Position numbers and translations under genes: made by a program
DNA from: Magnetospirillum sp. UT-4
Lineage (GTDB): Bacteria; Pseudomonadota; Alphaproteobacteria; Rhodospirillales; Magnetospirillaceae
Length of the DNA stretch: 64,000 nucleotides
Reading direction: 5' to 3'
Assembly (NCBI RefSeq): GCF_902729435.1
Contig: NZ_LR746521.1
Coordinates: 149,011-213,010 of the forward strand
The notes under the pieces: generated by a model
What the model saw: only the letters and a program-made list of their open reading frames with translations
The model's database searches: none
What the model was told of the DNA's origin: nothing
Part shown: piece after piece, positions 49,591-57,460 of the stretch
How the letters are laid out: each line of letters opens with the position of its first letter
Numbering within the stretch: position 1 is the first letter of the stretch

Positions 49591-50973
49591 TCAGGCCTCC
49601 TCCCAGGGCGCCGGCTTGCGCACCTGGTCCCAGACGGGGTTGTTGATCATCAGGTCGATCTGGCGCACCAGCTCGACCATGCCGTCGTAGCAGGCATAGC
49701 CGTGGTGGCGTTCCTGGTTGATGTCCAGCCAGGGGGTGCGGGCCTTCAGCGCGATGAACTGCGAGCGCCCGCCCGACAGCATCATGTCGGCCTTGCCGTC
49801 CTTGAACATGGCGTACATGTCCTTGGGCGTGATGGCGTCGGCCAGCTTGTCCTCGTCGCCGCCCAGGCGCTCCAGGGCCTTCTTCTTGTCGGCCTCGGTG
49901 GCCTTGCGCACCGAGGAGCCGACCACCTCCATGCCCACTTCCTGCAGCGCCTGGATCACCGACCAGCTTTTGACGCCGCCGGTGTAGAGCAGCACCTTGC
50001 GCCCGGCGAGGCGCGGCTTGTAGGCGGCGAGACGGGCCCAGGCCAGGGCCTCCTGCTCGGCGATGAGCGCCTCGGTGCGCTGGGAGAGGGTGGCATCGGC
50101 GCCCTGCTCGACCAGCATGCGGGCGATGTTGCGCAGCGCGTCCGAGGTGTCGGAGATGCCGTAGAACGAGCCCTCGAAATAGGGGATGCCCCAGGTCTCC
50201 TTCATCTTGCGGGCCAGGGTGATGAGGGCCTGGCTGCACAGCACCATGTTGGCCTTGGCGGTGTGCGACGAGGCCACGTCGAGATAGCGGGCGTCGCCGG
50301 TGATGGAGCAGCGCAGCCGGATGCCGAGGCGGGCCAACAGCGGCCGGAACTGGTCCAGTTCGCCGGCGACGTTGTACTCGCCCAGGATGTTGATGTCGGT
50401 GGGGCCGACGTCGTCGGGTTCATGGGTGCCGATGACGTGCTCGAACAGCGCCTCGCCGCCCAGGCGGTTGCCGAGATTCTTCGAGCCCACGAAGCCCGGG
50501 GCGTTGACGGGCACCACCGGCACGCCCAGGCGCTCGGTGGCGGCCTTGCACACCGCGTCGACGTCGTCGCCGATCAGCGCGCCGACGCAGGTCTGGTAGA
50601 CGAACACCGCCGGCGGGTTGTGGCGCGCGATGGCCCGCTTGATCGCCTTGTACAGCTTCTTCTCGCCACCGTTGACGATGTCGAGGTTCTGCATGTCGGT
50701 GGTGAAGCCCAGGCGGTAGAGGGTGGAGCCGGTGCTCCACGAATTGCGGCCGTCCCAGGAATTGCCCTCGCAGGCGATGGGGCCGTGCACCAGGTGGACC
50801 ACGTCGGTGATGGGCTGCAGCGCGATCTTGGCACCGTCGAAGGCGCAGCCGCCGGCGGCGGCGCCGGGGGTGAGCTGCTTGCCGCAGCCCTTCTTGCGGT
50901 CCTTGTCCGACTTCGCCTGGTTGGTGGCGCAGCCGGGCTCGTTCATCAACTCGGCGATCTTGTGCTTGAGCAT
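49591..50973 (-). CDS. nifE: FeMo-co scaffold subunit NifE
   Basis: A 460-residue NifD-like subunit of the NifEN scaffold. Seen: GCAFDGAKIALQPITDVVHLVHGP, CEGNSWDGRNSWSTGS, QTCVGALIGDD, and HHGYACYDGMVELVRQI near the C-terminus. The short N-terminal Cys-rich segment (GCATNQAKSDKDRKKGCGKQ) is typical. It is first in its operon. GAGGAGGG precedes the ATG. A -24/-12 promoter and a NifA site lie 38-52 and 105-120 bp upstream. Confidence 0.96.
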   Translation of the reverse strand: MLKHKIAELMNEPGCATNQAKSDKDRKKGCGKQLTPGAAAGGCAFDGAKIALQPITDVVHLVHGPIACEGNSWDGRNSWSTGSTLYRLGFTTDMQNLDIVNGGEKKLYKAIKRAIARHNPPAVFVYQTCVGALIGDDVDAVCKAATERLGVPVVPVNAPGFVGSKNLGNRLGGEALFEHVIGTHEPDDVGPTDINILGEYNVAGELDQFRPLLARLGIRLRCSITGDARYLDVASSHTAKANMVLCSQALITLARKMKETWGIPYFEGSFYGISDTSDALRNIARMLVEQGADATLSQRTEALIAEQEALAWARLAAYKPRLAGRKVLLYTGGVKSWSVIQALQEVGMEVVGSSVRKATEADKKKALERLGGDEDKLADAITPKDMYAMFKDGKADMMLSGGRSQFIALKARTPWLDINQERHHGYACYDGMVELVRQIDLMINNPVWDQVRKPAPWEEA

Positions 50974-51010
50974 GGGTGGCGGCCCTCCTCAACGGTTGGA
51001 GAGGAGGAAT

Positions 51011-51025
51011 GCAATCACCGGGCCA
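51011..51025 (-). promoter_or_regulatory. Sigma-54 promoter of the nifENX operon
   Basis: On the minus strand TGGCCC-GGTGA-TTGC differs from TGGCAC-N5-TTGC by one base and lies 38 bp before the nifE start. Confidence 0.82.
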
Positions 51026-51077
51026 AGGACGGGAATCGCGGAATTACAGGGCCTTGATGAACCCGAGGCGGGCGCGT

Positions 51078-51093
51078 TGTCGGGGTTGCGACA
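51078..51093 (-). promoter_or_regulatory. NifA upstream activator site of nifE
   Basis: TGT-CGGGGTTGCG-ACA is a perfect TGT-N10-ACA site, 53 bp upstream of the -24 element. The same spacing is seen at the iscA-nifVW promoter, and the inner N10 is nearly identical (CGGTTTTGCG there). Confidence 0.88.
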
Positions 51094-51114
51094 CGCCCGC
51101 CTGTTGGGAACCCG

Positions 51115-52698
51115 TCACGCCGCGGAGCGGACGCCCCCCAGGCGGCGGCGGGCCAGGGCCAGGACGGCCAGGGCGACCAGCAGGGCGGCACCGGCCACGT
51201 TGGTCTCCACCGCGCCGACGAAGACGTAGAGGGTCAGGTAGACGGCCGAAATGGCGATGGTGATGGATGCGGTCGGGGTGCCGAACTTCAGGAATTCGAC
51301 GAAGCCCATGGGGTGGCCGTTCTTTTCCATGATGCCGACGGTGGTGACGTTGGCGCTTGCGCCGATCAGGGTGGCGTTGCCGCCCAGGCAGGCCCCCAGG
51401 GCCAGCGCCCACCACAGCCCGTCGGCGGCCAGGGCGGCATCGGCGATGCCGGCCGCCGCAAGCTCGTCGGCGAAGCCGCCCACCAGCACGCGGACGATGG
51501 CCACCGCGGCGATGGTGTAGGGGATGTTGTCGACCAGCGCCGAGATCACCGCGCTGAACACCAGGATCAGCAGCGCCGCGGTCAGCAGCTTGGCCTTCAG
51601 GCCGAAGCCGAAGGTGGCCGACACCCAGCCGATCATGTCCTGCAGCAGCATGGCGGCGCTGTGGATCAGGCCGGTGTGCTCGGCCGACGAGATGGCCATG
51701 AACAGGAAGATGAAGAACCCCAGGGTCAGCCACTCGATGCCGCGTTCGAAGGAATGGGTGAAGGCGCCCACCGCATGGTGGCCGCCGCCGTGCTTCTGCA
51801 GGATGAAGCAGCGCCCGGCCATCACCGCCACCGCGCCGACGAAGGCCACCACGCCCACCGGCAGATGGGTCAGGCTGTGGGTGAAGAAGCCGAGGAAGGT
51901 CAGCGCCACGATGGCCAGCGCCCATTTCAGCACCTTGGGGTGCTCCAGCAGCACCTCCTCGGCCTCGCGGCCCTCGTGGGCGCGGGCCTGGGCGATGTCG
52001 GCGCGGTAGAACCAGGTGGCGAAGAAATTCAGCGCGATCATCATGAAGATGACCGGCACGGCCAGGAAGTAGATGAACAGCATGAAGGTGAGGTCGGCCG
52101 CCACGCCGATGATGACGTTGGGCGGATCGCCGATCAGCGTCGCGGTGCCGCCGATATTGGCGGCCATGATCATCGGCATGCCGAAGGCCCACACCGAGAT
52201 GCCCAGCACCCCGGCCACCTTGCGCGCCATGGGGGCCATGAACAGCACGGTGGTGACGTTGTCGGCGAAGGCCGACAGGAAACCGGTGCCGGCGCAGATG
52301 ATGCGGACCAAGGGCTCGGCGCGGCCGTGGGCGGCGGCGATCATGTGGGCGGTCAGCCAGTCGAACAGCCGGGTCTCGATCAGCACCGAGACGATGATCA
52401 TCATCGAGCCCAGCAGGAAGATGACGTTCCAGTCGACGTCGCGCACCGCCGTCTCGAAATCCATCACCTTCAGGGGCGTCACCGTGTCGATCACCACCAG
52501 GATGGCGACCACTAGGCCGGCGGCCAGGGTCTTGTGCACCTTTTCCAGGATCAGCAGACCGAACAGCCCGGCCAGCAGCAGCCCGACCACCGCCTGGGAG
52601 AGCGGATCGGTGCTGTAGGCGACCGCCCGTTCGGACGCTTCGGCGAAAACCGGAACCGCACAAAACGCGGCCGCGGCCGCCGACATTCCCCAGCGCAT
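51115..52698 (-). CDS. ArsB/NhaD-type ion transporter (IT superfamily)
   Basis: A 527-residue inner-membrane protein with about 12-13 TM helices after a signal-like N-terminus. Family features: FLLGSMMIIVSVL, FLSAFADNVTTVLFMAPM, ANIGGTATLIGDPPNVIIG, and the second-half counterpart SALVDNIPYTIAAV and LGGNATLIGASANVTTVG. These paired NxPxT-like loops mark the ArsB/NhaD/citrate transporter superfamily. The substrate (Na+/H+ exchange, arsenite or another anion) cannot be decided. MamN of magnetosome islands is a relative, but nothing here places this gene in such an island. It lies between the ferritin-type gene and nifE, with its own upstream region. Confidence 0.85.
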   Translation of the reverse strand: MRWGMSAAAAAFCAVPVFAEASERAVAYSTDPLSQAVVGLLLAGLFGLLILEKVHKTLAAGLVVAILVVIDTVTPLKVMDFETAVRDVDWNVIFLLGSMMIIVSVLIETRLFDWLTAHMIAAAHGRAEPLVRIICAGTGFLSAFADNVTTVLFMAPMARKVAGVLGISVWAFGMPMIMAANIGGTATLIGDPPNVIIGVAADLTFMLFIYFLAVPVIFMMIALNFFATWFYRADIAQARAHEGREAEEVLLEHPKVLKWALAIVALTFLGFFTHSLTHLPVGVVAFVGAVAVMAGRCFILQKHGGGHHAVGAFTHSFERGIEWLTLGFFIFLFMAISSAEHTGLIHSAAMLLQDMIGWVSATFGFGLKAKLLTAALLILVFSAVISALVDNIPYTIAAVAIVRVLVGGFADELAAAGIADAALAADGLWWALALGACLGGNATLIGASANVTTVGIMEKNGHPMGFVEFLKFGTPTASITIAISAVYLTLYVFVGAVETNVAGAALLVALAVLALARRRLGGVRSAA

Positions 52699-52732
52699 GG
52701 CTGTCTCCCTGGCGCGAAAATGCGCTCGGGCA

Positions 52733-52748
52733 TAAGTAATATTACCTA
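52733..52748. promoter_or_regulatory. Palindromic operator-like site upstream of the ArsB/NhaD gene
   Basis: GTAATATTAC (52736-52745) is a perfect 10-bp palindrome extended to TA-GTAATATTAC-TA with one mismatched pair, 38-47 bp before the start. On the minus strand it overlaps a possible -10 TAATAT. The regulator is unknown. Confidence 0.4.
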
Positions 52749-52792
52749 TATGCGTGCGGTCAAGTCCAACCTGCTGCGTCGCAGCATGGTGA

Positions 52793-53296
52793 TTAAACGC
52801 CGCCGCCGCGATGGACCAACTCGTAATAGAGCTTTTCCAGCTCGAGCTTGTGCCTGGTCTCCTCGCCAGCGAGGAAGGCGAACAGGTCGCGGATGGGGCC
52901 GGGAGGCGTCGAATCCGCCAGTTCGCCGTAATGCAGCATGGCGGCGTGCTCGCGGCCCATGGCGTATTGCAGCACCGCCTGATCGTCGGGCTGCTCGCCC
53001 AGATCGGGCAGGTGCAGGCAGTCCGAGAACTTGCTGTCGGCGGCGGTGCGCTGCAGCTCTGTCTTGACCTGCTCGAACAGGTCGGCGCGGCCGGCCAGCT
53101 CGGTGAACATGTCGAAATGGCGCTGCTCCTCGGCGGCCAGATCCTCGACCAGCCAGCGGATGCGCTTGCTCACCCTGGGGACCAGGGCGGTATAGAAGTC
53201 GCGCGCCGCGCATTCGAACGAGATGGCCACATCGAGGACCTCCGCCAGGGTGGTCTTCGAGCGCAGCATCTCCATGCCGTGGCTGTCTTGGCTCAT
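52793..53296 (-). CDS. Ferritin-like (rubrerythrin-type) di-iron protein
   Basis: A 167-residue four-helix protein. The two ExxRH motifs (EEQRHFDM and EETRHKLE) and single glutamates in ISFECAARDFY and MGREHAAMLHY form the complete di-iron set of the rubrerythrin family. There is no rubredoxin domain. The likely role is peroxide or oxygen detoxification or iron handling. The start overlaps the stop of the upstream flavoprotein (ATGA), so it is the last member of the 13-gene Mrp/complex I-like operon; an oxygen-protection role for that complex is inference. Confidence 0.87.
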   Translation of the reverse strand: MSQDSHGMEMLRSKTTLAEVLDVAISFECAARDFYTALVPRVSKRIRWLVEDLAAEEQRHFDMFTELAGRADLFEQVKTELQRTAADSKFSDCLHLPDLGEQPDDQAVLQYAMGREHAAMLHYGELADSTPPGPIRDLFAFLAGEETRHKLELEKLYYELVHRGGGV

Positions 53297-55092
53297 GCCT
53301 GGTCCTCCTTGCCGGTCAGGGCGGCGTGGATGCCGGCGGCGACCCGGTGGCCGTCGGCCACCGCCGAGACCACGTCGGGGCCGCGCACCATGTCTCCGGC
53401 CGCCCACAGCCAGGGTTCGCTGGTGCGGCCCTTGGCATCCACCTGCAGCCGGCCGCGGTTCCAGGCCAGCTTTTCGGTCAGGTCCTCGCCCAGCAGCGCG
53501 GTGTCGGTCATCTGGCCGATGGCCTCGACCACCATGCTGCCGGGGTGGATCATCTCGTCGGTCTCGTCGTAGCTGGGGGCGAAGCGGCCCTGCTCGTCGA
53601 AGATGGACTTGACCTTCCAGGTCTTCAGCCCGGCGACCTCGCCGTCCTCGATCACCACCGCCTGCGGCCCGCGGGCATCGAGGATGACCACGCCTTCCTC
53701 GAACGATTCCTTGATCTCGTCGGGATCGGCGAGGAAATGGGCGAAGTCCTCGAGGGCCGTCACCGTCACCCGGACCGTGCCGAACGCCTGCTTCTGCAGG
53801 CGGGCCAGGGTGCGGGCGATGTCCATGGCGACGTTGCCGCCGCCGATCACCACCGCCTGTTGCGGTGTGCCGAAATCCTCGCCCGCCGTGGCCTGGCGCA
53901 ACAGGTCCACCGCCTTGCGCACGTCGGGGTGGTCGGACCCGGGAATGCGGGTGGCGCGGCCCATCTGCAGGCCCAGGGCCAGCACCACCGCGTCGTGGCC
54001 GTCGCGCAACTGCCCGAGGGTGACGTCGCCGCCGATGCGCTGGCCGCAGCGCAGATCGACGCCCATGGAGCGGATCACATCGACGTCGCGGTCGATGATG
54101 TCGTAGGGCAGGCGGTATTCGGGGATGCCCCAGCGGGTCATGCCGCCGGGCTTGTCCAGCGCCTCGTACACGGTGACGGCATGGCCCAGCCGGGCGAGGT
54201 CGAAGGCGGCGGTCAGCCCGGCCGGGCCGGCGCCGACCACGGCGACCGTGCGGCCGGTGGCGGGGGCCGGCGGGGCCAGCACGTCGCGGTATTGCTCGTA
54301 GGGCACCTGATCGACGATGTGGCGCTTCAGCCAGCGGATGGCCACCGGCTCGCCGGTATGGCCGGCGGCGCACACCGTCTCGCATTTGTGGGTGCAGACG
54401 CGGCCGCAGATCTCCGAGAACGGATTGGTGCGGTACAGCAGCTCCAGCCCGTGCCGGTAATCGCCGTCGCGGATGGCGGCGATGTAGTTGGGAATGTCCA
54501 TGTGGGCCGGGCAGGTGGCGATGCACAGCCCGCACGAGACGCAGCGATCGGCCTCGGCCCGGGCCTGCTCGACGGTGTAGCCGTCGACGATCTCGGCGAA
54601 GGAGCCGATGCGCTCCTCGGGCTCCAGCTCGCCCATGTGGGGGCGGTGCTCGGGCACCAGCCGGTGGTGCTCGGGGCGGTGGTAGCCCAATTCGGCACTG
54701 TCCCAGCGCTTGGAATCGATGCCGGGGGTGAAGCGGAAGGCATCGGGGTCGCGATCGACCCAGATGTACTCGTTGGACATGGACAGCGACTTGGTCATGC
54801 ACACATCGACGCACAGCGCGCACCAGCAGCAGCGGCCGTAATCGATGCGCGGGCGCAGGGCCGAATCGCCCTGCCTGGGATCGCGGCCGGGGGCGGGGAC
54901 CATGTCGATGGCGCCGTTCTGGCAGATGGTCTCGCAGGTGCCGCAGCCGATGCACAGCTCGGGGTCGTTCTTGTGGAAGCCGCGGTAGCGGGCCGCGCCG
55001 GGGCGGTCGCGCAAGGGGTTTTCGATGGTCACCGGATCGCGGAAGACGTACTTCCAGGCGGTGAAGGGCGAGAGGACGTCCTTGAGGCTCAT
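53293..55092 (-). CDS. Ferredoxin-GltD fusion: NuoI-like 2[4Fe-4S] domain plus NAD(P)H/FAD oxidoreductase
   Basis: A 599-residue fusion. Residues 1-125 form a NuoI/MbhN-like ferredoxin with CIGCGTCETIC (47-57) and CCWCALCVDVC (88-98). Residues about 165-250 form a GltD-type cluster domain with CVSCGLCIATCP (184-194) and CGRVCTHKCETVC (229-241). From about 280 onward comes an FAD/NAD(P)H flavoprotein: VVGAGPAGLTAAF, AVVIGGGNVAMDIARTLA, and LWAAGDMVRGPDVV. It probably links the membrane complex to NAD(P)H, while the ferredoxin part connects to the NuoB-like subunit. The fusion replaces separate NuoI and diaphorase subunits. It starts two bases after the NuoD-like gene stop. Confidence 0.9.
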   Translation of the reverse strand: MSLKDVLSPFTAWKYVFRDPVTIENPLRDRPGAARYRGFHKNDPELCIGCGTCETICQNGAIDMVPAPGRDPRQGDSALRPRIDYGRCCWCALCVDVCMTKSLSMSNEYIWVDRDPDAFRFTPGIDSKRWDSAELGYHRPEHHRLVPEHRPHMGELEPEERIGSFAEIVDGYTVEQARAEADRCVSCGLCIATCPAHMDIPNYIAAIRDGDYRHGLELLYRTNPFSEICGRVCTHKCETVCAAGHTGEPVAIRWLKRHIVDQVPYEQYRDVLAPPAPATGRTVAVVGAGPAGLTAAFDLARLGHAVTVYEALDKPGGMTRWGIPEYRLPYDIIDRDVDVIRSMGVDLRCGQRIGGDVTLGQLRDGHDAVVLALGLQMGRATRIPGSDHPDVRKAVDLLRQATAGEDFGTPQQAVVIGGGNVAMDIARTLARLQKQAFGTVRVTVTALEDFAHFLADPDEIKESFEEGVVILDARGPQAVVIEDGEVAGLKTWKVKSIFDEQGRFAPSYDETDEMIHPGSMVVEAIGQMTDTALLGEDLTEKLAWNRGRLQVDAKGRTSEPWLWAAGDMVRGPDVVSAVADGHRVAAGIHAALTGKEDQA

Positions 55093-55094
55093 CT

Positions 55095-56273
55095 TTACCT
55101 CTCGATCTCGGGCGGATAGGTGTGCAGCGACACCATCAGCCCGGCCACGTCGGCGATGTTGACGCCGACGATCATCTTTTCCAGCAGCGCCATGGCGTGG
55201 GTGTAGGACGGCCCGCGCACGTTGACCCGGCGCGGATAGCCGCTGCCGTCGGTGACCAGGTAATAGCCGTACTCCCCGCGCGAGCATTCGCCGCGCACAT
55301 AGGTCTCGCCCTTGGGGATCTTCCAGTGCAGCACGTTGGGGACCTTGGCCATCAGCGGCCCGTCCTTGGGCATCCGGGCCAGGATCTGGCGCACCAGGTC
55401 GATGGAGACGTGGACGTCGCGGCGGCGCACGTCGGCGCGGGTGAAGACGTCCGAGTCGGTGCCCGACACCGGCTCGAAGTCCAGCTCGGGATAGACCAGG
55501 TAGGGCTGGTCCTTGCGCACGTCCTTGACCACCCCGGCGGCCCGCGCGTTGGGGCCGGTCACCCCATAATCCTCGATCCATTCCGGGCGGATGATGCCCT
55601 GGCCGACGGTGCGGGTCTTGAACACCGCGTTGTGGAACATGACGTCCTCGACGTCGGCCATGATCCGCTCGATCTCGCGCAGGGTCTCCTCCATGCGCGT
55701 CTCGAAGCCGTCGGGCAGGCCGTCGCGGACGCCGCCGGGCAGGATGAACATGTGGTAGATGCGGGCGCCGGTCAGCTCCTCGAAGCGGTCGAGCATGAGG
55801 TCGCGGCCATAGGTGGTCCACTGCCCGATCACCGCCTGGCCCAGGCTGCCGGCCTGGCCGCCCAGATACATCATGTAGCTGTTGATGCGGCCCATTTCCA
55901 AAATCAGGGTGCGGATCCAGCGGGCCCGCTCGGGGGCCTCGATGCCGGCCAGTTCCTCGACCGCCTGGGCGTAGCAGTATTCGTTGAAATCGGGCTCGGG
56001 CACGCAGATGCGGCAGACGATGGGGAAGCACTGGATGAAGGTGCGGCGCTCCATCAGCTTCTCGAAGCCGCGATGCAGGTATCCCACATGGGTGCGGGCG
56101 TGGACGATCTCGTCGCCGCAGACGGTCAGCTCCAGCGACATGTTGCCGGTGATGCCGGGATGCTGCGGCCCCTGCCACAGCTTCAGGTACTTGCCGGAGG
56201 CGAGGTCGAACTCCAGCGAGCCATCGGGCAGGGCGGCGGGGTACTGGCTGCGGTCGGGGGTGTAGAGGGCCAT
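55095..56273 (-). CDS. NuoD/[NiFe] large-subunit-like protein (MbhL/EhrL type)
   Basis: A 392-residue homologue of complex I NuoD and group 4 [NiFe] hydrogenase large subunits. GPQHPGITGNMSLELTV and HVGYLHRGFEKLMERRTF open the fold. The N-terminal metal-motif position reads IVCRICVPEPDF, so one CxxC (C87/C90) is present. At the C-terminus the family has DPCxxC in hydrogenases or GEVDR in complex I; here it is VSLHTYPPEIER with no cysteine. A [NiFe] centre therefore cannot be complete. It probably forms a redox or quinone/sulfur-type site like MBX/MBS or Ehr complexes. It lies between the fusion flavoprotein and the NuoC-like gene. Confidence 0.88.
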   Translation of the reverse strand: MALYTPDRSQYPAALPDGSLEFDLASGKYLKLWQGPQHPGITGNMSLELTVCGDEIVHARTHVGYLHRGFEKLMERRTFIQCFPIVCRICVPEPDFNEYCYAQAVEELAGIEAPERARWIRTLILEMGRINSYMMYLGGQAGSLGQAVIGQWTTYGRDLMLDRFEELTGARIYHMFILPGGVRDGLPDGFETRMEETLREIERIMADVEDVMFHNAVFKTRTVGQGIIRPEWIEDYGVTGPNARAAGVVKDVRKDQPYLVYPELDFEPVSGTDSDVFTRADVRRRDVHVSIDLVRQILARMPKDGPLMAKVPNVLHWKIPKGETYVRGECSRGEYGYYLVTDGSGYPRRVNVRGPSYTHAMALLEKMIVGVNIADVAGLMVSLHTYPPEIER

Positions 56274-56274
56274 C

Positions 56275-56805
56275 TCACGCCTCGTCCGGATAGAGGTGCC
56301 GCTTCATGTGGGCGGCCGGATCATGGGTCACCCGGCCCTCGCGGTGGTTGAAGTTGCGCTCCGAGAAATCCTTGGTGTCGAAGTCGCGGCGATAGGGCGG
56401 AAGGTCGGTCCAGCCCTCCAGCACGAAGGGATCGTCCACACCGGGGCTGCCGGGGAAGTCGATGCCGAACATCTCCTTCAGCTCGCGCTGGTAGGTGGCG
56501 GCGGTCGGCCACAGATCGTGGATGCCGTCCATGGTGGCACGGTCGCGCCGGATCAGGGTGCGCAGGCCGAGATCGCGGGCCCGCGCCCGGTCGTGCAGCA
56601 GGTAGGTGAGCTGGAACATGCCGTCCTCGAGCCAGTCCACCGCCGTCAGCAGCACCAGATGGGTGAAGCCCTCGCGCTCCTTCAGGTGGTGCAGCAGGCC
56701 GCGCACCTGCGCCGCCGGCACCGTGGCGAAGGCGAGGTCGGGCCGCTGCAGGACGATGTCGTCCAGCGGGTACAGGGACTTCAGGCTGTCGAGGAGCGCG
56801 CGCAT
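56275..56805 (-). CDS. NuoC-like 30-kDa subunit (MbhK type)
   Basis: A 176-residue homologue of the complex I 30-kDa subunit. GFTHLVLLTAVDWLEDGMFQ and the signature TAATYQRELKEMFGIDFPG, followed by PPYRRDF, identify it. It is a structural subunit that packs against the NuoD-like subunit in the peripheral arm. It ends one base before the NuoD-like gene starts and follows the NuoB-like gene after six bases. Confidence 0.9.
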   Translation of the reverse strand: MRALLDSLKSLYPLDDIVLQRPDLAFATVPAAQVRGLLHHLKEREGFTHLVLLTAVDWLEDGMFQLTYLLHDRARARDLGLRTLIRRDRATMDGIHDLWPTAATYQRELKEMFGIDFPGSPGVDDPFVLEGWTDLPPYRRDFDTKDFSERNFNHREGRVTHDPAAHMKRHLYPDEA

Positions 56806-56811
56806 CTTGGC

Positions 56812-57453
56812 CTACCAGTTGTAGTCGGGCATGTCCCAGTCGTGGATCACCTTCTTCTGGTTCGCCTTGTACCAGTCGAAGTTCCGGGCATAGAGGTTGG
56901 CGCCCTCGGCCTTGCCCTCGCGGATGATGTGCTTCAGCGTCTCGAAGCCGGCCAGCAACGCCTCGGGCCGTGGCATGCAGCCGGCGATGTAGAGGTCGAC
57001 CGGCAGGTAATCGTCCAGGCGCTTGATGGTGTTGTAGGAATCCCAGTACATGCCGCCGTTGATGGTGCACGAGCCGAGACCGACCACGTATTTGGGGTTC
57101 TGCATCTGCTCGTAGGAGCGGATCACCCGCTTCAGGGTCTTGACCGAGAGATACCCCGAGATGATGAACAGGTTGGATTGGCGCGGCGTCGGGCGCCATT
57201 GCACGCCGTAGCGATAGGCGTCGAAGCGGGGCGTCATCAGCGGCCGCATCTCGATGGCGCCGCACCCGGTGCCGAAGCCCAGGATCCACAGCGACTGCGA
57301 ACGGGCCCAGTTGAACAGGTCCTCGACGATCTTGAGATAGGCGGGGGGATGCTCGGCCGGCGGCGCCTCGCAGTAATAGTCCTTGAGCGGCTCGACCTCG
57401 AATTCGACGCCGTCGGGACCCTTGACCACGCGCTTTTGCAGTTCGTCTCTCAT
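56812..57453 (-). CDS. NuoB-like subunit with an altered cluster-ligand motif
   Basis: A 213-residue homologue of NuoB/MbhJ, which holds the cluster next to the catalytic subunit. The usual tandem Cys motif (complex I CCAIEM, hydrogenase CxxCDIE) reads GTGCGAIEM here, so the normally invariant second Cys is Gly. The two later ligands are present, in GLGSCTINGGMYWDSY and LYIAGCMPRPEALL. PRFDAYRYGVQWRPTPRQSN is the conserved loop. Three of four ligands remain, implying a modified cluster. The ATG at 57453 is preceded by GAGGG; it starts seven bases after the NuoH-like stop. Confidence 0.9.
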   Translation of the reverse strand: MRDELQKRVVKGPDGVEFEVEPLKDYYCEAPPAEHPPAYLKIVEDLFNWARSQSLWILGFGTGCGAIEMRPLMTPRFDAYRYGVQWRPTPRQSNLFIISGYLSVKTLKRVIRSYEQMQNPKYVVGLGSCTINGGMYWDSYNTIKRLDDYLPVDLYIAGCMPRPEALLAGFETLKHIIREGKAEGANLYARNFDWYKANQKKVIHDWDMPDYNW

Positions 57454-57460
57454 CACGCCC

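Noticed and set aside
51115-52698. MamN of a magnetosome island
   Set aside because: Same transporter superfamily, but no mam or mms genes surround it; it lies between nif and Mrp-type operons.
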